From Chitinophagaceae bacterium (GTDB lineage: Bacteria; Bacteroidota; Bacteroidia; Chitinophagales; Chitinophagaceae), in assembly GCA_947378615.1 (NCBI GenBank), contig CANCKV010000052.1, forward strand, positions 1-11,052: a DNA stretch of 11,052 nucleotides, in the 5' to 3' direction. Numbering within the stretch: the first letter of the stretch is position 1; every line of letters begins with the position of its first letter. Shown in pieces: positions 7,447 through 11,052 of the stretch. Made by a program: the position numbers and the translations under genes. The notes below the pieces were generated by a model. That model did not search any database. It was not told the DNA's origin and saw nothing but the letters and a program-made list of their open reading frames with translations.

Positions 7447-7594
7447 ATGACCACTTAGGAGCTTTTAACACAATTGAAATAAGGAAAAAACAAGGAATAT
7501 ACTTTTTTTAAATTAATAAATATGCCTAATAAATCCTTGCTGTTCTTTGTGCAAATCCAATTTCTCATTGTGGTAAAACCTCCTAAGTAGTAAC
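7447..7594. repeat. MITE-like palindromic repeat, copy 2 (complete ends)
   Basis: The terminal inverted repeats are well preserved. The left arm at 7448-7475 contains ACTTAGGAG then TTTTAACACAAT. The right arm at 7566-7592 reads, when inverted, ACTACTTAGGAGG then TTTTACCACAAT. The right third (7528-7558) is directly shared with copy 1 at 1128-1157. The element is about 148 bp, has no coding capacity and occupies nearly all of the 181-bp gap between the convergent MATE and LacI genes. There it could work as a bidirectional terminator, although no clear U-tract follows the stem. No target-site duplication could be identified with confidence. Confidence 0.78.
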
Positions 7595-7616
7595 GTATTA
7601 CATCTTTCAATATCAC

Positions 7617-8642
7617 TTAACCATCATTTCTAGTAGTAGAAGATTCTCTTACTATTAAGTTTGATTTTATAATAATATTTTCATTCAACATCGGCATTTT
7701 CTTCTTATCAAGATGTTTGAATAAAGTCGCAGCAGCCATAACGCCCATTTCATGTGCAGGTTGATGAATAGTAGTCAATGAAGGATTTAAAAATTCTGCC
7801 GTATGCAAATTCGAAAAGCAAATTACTTTTAAGTCTTCGGGGATTCTAATTTTCAAATCCTTACATACGTTATAAGTATTCAAAGCAAAAAGCTCGACAG
7901 CTGCAAAAATGCCATCCACTTTATCAGGACGACTCAACAATTCTTTTATCTTTTCATAATTATCTTTATCATCACCTGAACACCTGACTATATTTTCTTC
8001 CTTAAATTTTAAATCATATTTGTTGAGTGCTTCTAGATATCCATTCATTCTTTTTACACCAATAGATAAATTATCAGAAATTGAAAGGTAGCCAATATTA
8101 GTACAGCCATTCTTAATCAAGTGTTCTGTTGCTACAAATCCACTAGCGTAGTCATCAGTAATAATTTTTACAGTTTCTACTTCATGACAGACCCTATCAA
8201 AAAATACAATAGGAACATCATTACGAATACATTCTTCAAGATAATTGTAATTACCTATTTTTAAAGAAACCGACATTATAATTCCATCTACACGTCCATT
8301 TTGAAGATGCTGAATAAGGCTCTTTTCCTTTTCGGCATCTTCATGTGTAATGTATATTAGTAAATGATAATCCTTCTCCCTTGCCACAGACTCAGCACCA
8401 TCAATAACTTGTAGAAAAAAACTATTGTCAATTTTTGGAATGATGAGAGCAATTGTTTTGCTTTTATGATGACGCAAATAACTTGCATAAGGATTTGGCC
8501 GATATCCTAATTCCTTTGCCTTTTCAAGAATTCTCATTTTAGTATTTGCCCCAATTTCGTGACTGTCACGAAGGGCTTTTGACACAGTAGAAACCGACAC
8601 ATCTAGCTGTGTAGCGAGCATTTTCAAATCAACTTTCGACAT
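7617..8642 (-). CDS. LacI/GalR family transcriptional regulator
   Basis: This is a 341-residue DNA-binding regulator of normal LacI-family length. The N-terminal helix-turn-helix covers residues 5-24 (LKMLATQLDVSVSTVSKAL), and the specificity pair after VS is V17-S18. The hinge-helix region is YRPNPYASYLR (48-58). A periplasmic-binding-protein-like effector domain begins near residue 62 (KTIALIIPKIDNSFF) and extends to a typical C-terminus with TTIHQPAHEMG. The effector is probably a sugar or related metabolite, as is usual for the family, but no sugar-utilisation gene lies in the window, so the target is unknown. The ATG at 8642 gives the canonical N-terminus. The upstream gap contains three CG-centred palindromes that may be its own operators. 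It is co-oriented with, and downstream of, the macroglobulin gene, but the 245-bp gap argues for a separate promoter. Confidence 0.95.
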   Translation of the reverse strand: MSKVDLKMLATQLDVSVSTVSKALRDSHEIGANTKMRILEKAKELGYRPNPYASYLRHHKSKTIALIIPKIDNSFFLQVIDGAESVAREKDYHLLIYITHEDAEKEKSLIQHLQNGRVDGIIMSVSLKIGNYNYLEECIRNDVPIVFFDRVCHEVETVKIITDDYASGFVATEHLIKNGCTNIGYLSISDNLSIGVKRMNGYLEALNKYDLKFKEENIVRCSGDDKDNYEKIKELLSRPDKVDGIFAAVELFALNTYNVCKDLKIRIPEDLKVICFSNLHTAEFLNPSLTTIHQPAHEMGVMAAATLFKHLDKKKMPMLNENIIIKSNLIVRESSTTRNDG

Positions 8643-8704
8643 AATTTAATTTTTTAAAGTGCTATTAATTATTTTTTGAAACACGAAAATAACATAAAAA
8701 ACTA

Positions 8705-8766
8705 TTTCGAACAGTTTTCGAAAAAAATAAAATTTATTGCAAGCTAAATAGAGTTCAATTTCGAAA
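8705..8766. promoter_or_regulatory. cluster of three TTCGAA palindromes, candidate LacI operators
   Basis: Three CG-centred palindromes lie 63-124 bp upstream of the LacI start codon: TTCGAA inside 8705-8711, TTTTCGAAAA at 8715-8724 and TTTCGAAA at 8759-8766. Their centres are 11 bp and 43 bp apart, about one and four helical turns, so they would lie on one face of the DNA. LacI-family dimers bind CG-centred palindromes and often autoregulate, which makes these good candidate operators for the adjacent gene. In DNA this AT-rich, three such hexamers in about 60 bp is far above chance. A -7-like box TATTTTCG can be read on the minus strand between the cluster and the start codon, but it is weak. 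Confidence 0.5.
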
Positions 8767-8862
8767 AAAGCAACTCATAAACATGTAAACAATATTTTGA
8801 AAAGTATTTAAGCAATCAGCCTCAATAATACTTCACTTTATTAATTCTAAATTTTAGCAATC

Positions 8863-8883
8863 ATCAATTATAACTCATAATTC
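8863..8883. repeat. short heptamer array after the macroglobulin stop
   Basis: Three in-register 7-mers (ATCAATT, ATAACTC, ATAATTC) end 4 nt before the complement of the minus-strand stop codon at 8888. Read in the sense of the macroglobulin gene, the stop is followed by GAATTAT, GAGTTAT and AATTGAT. That is the same orientation as the units that follow the rpoN stop. The array is short and would be unremarkable without the longer arrays at 2805-2954 and 3660-3700. Confidence 0.55.
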
Positions 8884-8887
8884 ATCC

Positions 8888-11052
8888 CTAATCTCTAACC
8901 ACTATCTTCATCCCCTCACTATGACTCGTAAATTCGGGGGCATACATACATTGAATATTCGCTGTTCCCATGCTAAATGTTCCGGTATGCGTGATGAATA
9001 CAGGATACTCGAATACATAAGTTCCCTTTTGTAGATAGCTGATGAAGAAATTGGTGCTCGCATCTTTAGTTGCTTCGTAATACCCCAATCCAGCTTGCCA
9101 TTTATAGCGGCTCAACACATTTTCAGGTTCCATCGTAGCTGCACGACAATCTTTTAAGTGCAGGTATTCCATATCCCTGTCACTACGCAATTCTAATCTT
9201 ATAACCACCTTGTCACCTACTTTCAGTTCGTCATTATCATTTACAGGTGTCAGGACTTTTCCCTTGTCTGTATTCTTTTCAATAAATAACTTTTTCTTTA
9301 TAGATAGTGGTGTGGCTGCAGGCGTAATCTTATTCATATCTTCAAAATACTGCCAATACACTGCCCCATAACTAATGCCTCTATCAGGTTTGGCAACGGG
9401 CTGATGATTCAAATCATAAGTTTTTGTAGTCACCGTAATATTTCCCATTGAGGCTTTTACCTTTTCGCCATCAATTCGTTCCTTAAAATAGCCCGTTCCT
9501 TCTGCCCCCTTTTCTGTTGCAGAATTAAATTGAATACTTCCCAAACTAATATTCATCGTCTTATTCTTATCCAACAAATCATCTTCGCCCATCAATAATG
9601 CATAACAGGCATCGGCAGACGCAACAGTTGTTTTCCAATTATTAGTCTGTTTGTTTAGGATGAGCCATGTTTTCATATCACTGATATCCTGACTAATTGT
9701 TGCATTCTTTTTATAACCCAATAGTTCATTATAAAATGCAATCATCGCACTCTCAAACTCTACAGGATTCTGATACCAAAAACAGGTAGCCGTTTCTTTC
9801 CAATACATCCCTAAATTATTATGGATGGCATTCTCGGAAATTGATGGAAGGATGTTTTTTAGACTAAAGTCAGCCTCACCATTTCTACCAAAAGTTATTC
9901 CTAACAATGCCTGATTGTACAAATTTTGTTTCACCCAATATTTCTTCCCTTGATTATAATAGTAATTATACGCCACCTTCTCACTCGGTAAATTATCTTT
10001 CCAAAAGCTGCGCATATAGAGGTATTGAATTTGCGTATGCCCAACGTGCATTTTCTCCATCTCTATATTATGTGACAATAACCACTGATAATCTTCGCCT
10101 ATTTTTGTATCCAAGAAACCCAATGCCTTGTTGATAAGGTCTGTTAGTTTATCTGAAAGCTCAGGCGTCAATGCTCCTGCCTTCTTCAATTTCCCCATAC
10201 CCGTCAGGATGTAATTAGTAATATACCTATCCTCATATCCACCTTTGAACCACGCAAACCCTCCATTATCTGATTGCATTCTCTTTAGCTTTTCAATAGC
10301 AGAAGTGGTACTGTTTGCCATCTTGACTACATCAAACAATAGGGCAATGTTATGTTGCTGTTTCGTTTCGTTTTGTGCATCAAAAACCCACGGTGTTTCT
10401 TCCAATAGTATTTGTTTCAACTCTTGATTCTTAAATAAATTGCTTTTCAGGGAAGATGAATCTTTCATCCATTCGGCAAATACTTCCTTAATCCGTGGAT
10501 GCTTTGCCACAATAAATGCCGCTAAGGCATTCGCATAAAAACGATTGAATGTCTGTTCCGCACATTCATAAGAATACTCCATCAGATAGGGCAATCCTTG
10601 AACGGCATACCAAACAGGATTAGGGGTGCACTCCACCGTAACCGATTCATTACTCAATGTCTGACTACCAATATTGCCCGATAAAAGCTTATCAAAAGTC
10701 AAATGCACTGTGGTATCGCCCTTCACAAGGATGGGCATACTCTCGGTTACTAATTGTCGGTTTGTAACCACAGGAATCATTTTTTCTTCTCCATCGCTAT
10801 AGTTACCTGCCCTTGCTACTACCTTCCACAACAGGGGTTTGTTATAGTTAAATGGAATATTTATGGGAAACTTAATGGCAGTACTTTGCCCTGCCGACAC
10901 TGTAAAAAATTGGGTAGGAAATACATTTTGAAACAATCCATCAACGGGTTTTTCAGTAAGGGCATCTATCAATTCGAGACTCACTTGCCCCGTTAATTCT
11001 GTGGTGCTTAGGTTACTAATCTTAGTACTGAAATCCATCTTATCCCCTTCAC
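8888..11052 (-). CDS. alpha-2-macroglobulin family protein, C-terminal part
   Basis: The reading frame stays open to the right edge, so the true start lies outside the window and only about 720 C-terminal residues are seen. Full bacterial macroglobulins of this type are usually well over 1500 residues. Numbering from the Met at 11038, the visible part starts in a macroglobulin beta-domain (about 1-100, ending in NRQLVTESMPI). It continues through the thioester alpha/alpha-toroid (about 140-460) and ends with a C-terminal beta-domain (about 585-716, including MYAPEFTSHSEG). The thioester motif CAEQ is intact at Cys159-Gln162 within YECAEQTFNRFYAN. This supports a covalent protease-trapping role in the periplasm or at the outer membrane. 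The signal peptide and bait region are not visible. The first visible Met at 11038 is almost certainly internal, because the upstream codons in frame (GDK) continue family-like sequence. Confidence 0.92.
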   Translation of the reverse strand, partial: EGDKMDFSTKISNLSTTELTGQVSLELIDALTEKPVDGLFQNVFPTQFFTVSAGQSTAIKFPINIPFNYNKPLLWKVVARAGNYSDGEEKMIPVVTNRQLVTESMPILVKGDTTVHLTFDKLLSGNIGSQTLSNESVTVECTPNPVWYAVQGLPYLMEYSYECAEQTFNRFYANALAAFIVAKHPRIKEVFAEWMKDSSSLKSNLFKNQELKQILLEETPWVFDAQNETKQQHNIALLFDVVKMANSTTSAIEKLKRMQSDNGGFAWFKGGYEDRYITNYILTGMGKLKKAGALTPELSDKLTDLINKALGFLDTKIGEDYQWLLSHNIEMEKMHVGHTQIQYLYMRSFWKDNLPSEKVAYNYYYNQGKKYWVKQNLYNQALLGITFGRNGEADFSLKNILPSISENAIHNNLGMYWKETATCFWYQNPVEFESAMIAFYNELLGYKKNATISQDISDMKTWLILNKQTNNWKTTVASADACYALLMGEDDLLDKNKTMNISLGSIQFNSATEKGAEGTGYFKERIDGEKVKASMGNITVTTKTYDLNHQPVAKPDRGISYGAVYWQYFEDMNKITPAATPLSIKKKLFIEKNTDKGKVLTPVNDNDELKVGDKVVIRLELRSDRDMEYLHLKDCRAATMEPENVLSRYKWQAGLGYYEATKDASTNFFISYLQKGTYVFEYPVFITHTGTFSMGTANIQCMYAPEFTSHSEGMKIVVRD

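Noticed and set aside
7436..7616. Insertion sequence remnant with transposase
   Set aside because: The region has terminal inverted repeats but no coding fragment resembling a transposase, so only a non-autonomous repeat is supported.
9907..10996. Plus-strand frames inside the macroglobulin region
   Set aside because: They are antisense to strongly conserved macroglobulin sequence and have no recognisable product.

Overview
The window looks like a piece of a low-GC Bacteroidetes chromosome, probably from the Chitinophagaceae or a nearby family. The support is the RpoN variant with a very acidic region II, the Bacteroidetes-style LacI regulator, the alpha-2-macroglobulin whose thioester motif sits in a YECAEQ context, the near absence of Shine-Dalgarno sequences, and intergenic heptamer arrays. 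The lineage is inferred from protein character, not from a search.

Layout: positions 1-1311 hold no protein gene. They contain AT-rich DNA, a LacI-type operator-like palindrome near 370, a degenerate array of roughly 41-bp tandem repeats (about 716-1003), and a MITE-like element with imperfect palindromic arms (about 1030-1175). Four plus-strand genes follow: rpoN (sigma-54), a PAP2-like small membrane protein, an MMPL/RND-superfamily exporter and a MATE multidrug exporter. A second copy of the MITE-like element fills the convergent junction after the MATE gene. Two minus-strand genes then run back towards it: a LacI-family regulator and, upstream of it, the C-terminal part of a thioester-containing alpha-2-macroglobulin that continues past the right edge.

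How the parts relate: rpoN is the only obvious global regulator. The PAP2-like, MMPL and MATE genes are co-oriented inner-membrane proteins, two of them exporters, but the gaps of about 50-150 bp contain repeats, so a single operon is not certain. The LacI regulator has three CG-centred TTCGAA palindromes in its upstream region and is probably autoregulated. Its metabolic target is not visible in the window. The macroglobulin is probably a periplasmic or outer-membrane-anchored protease trap.

No clear new defence, mobile or biosynthetic system is present. The unexplained material is in the non-coding DNA. A 7-bp repeat family (AT[A/C]ACTC and variants) abuts two start codons and two stop codons with a consistent orientation. 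There is also a two-copy palindromic element, an approximately 41-bp tandem repeat with an 82-bp higher-order period and internal hairpins, and a cluster of possible operators.
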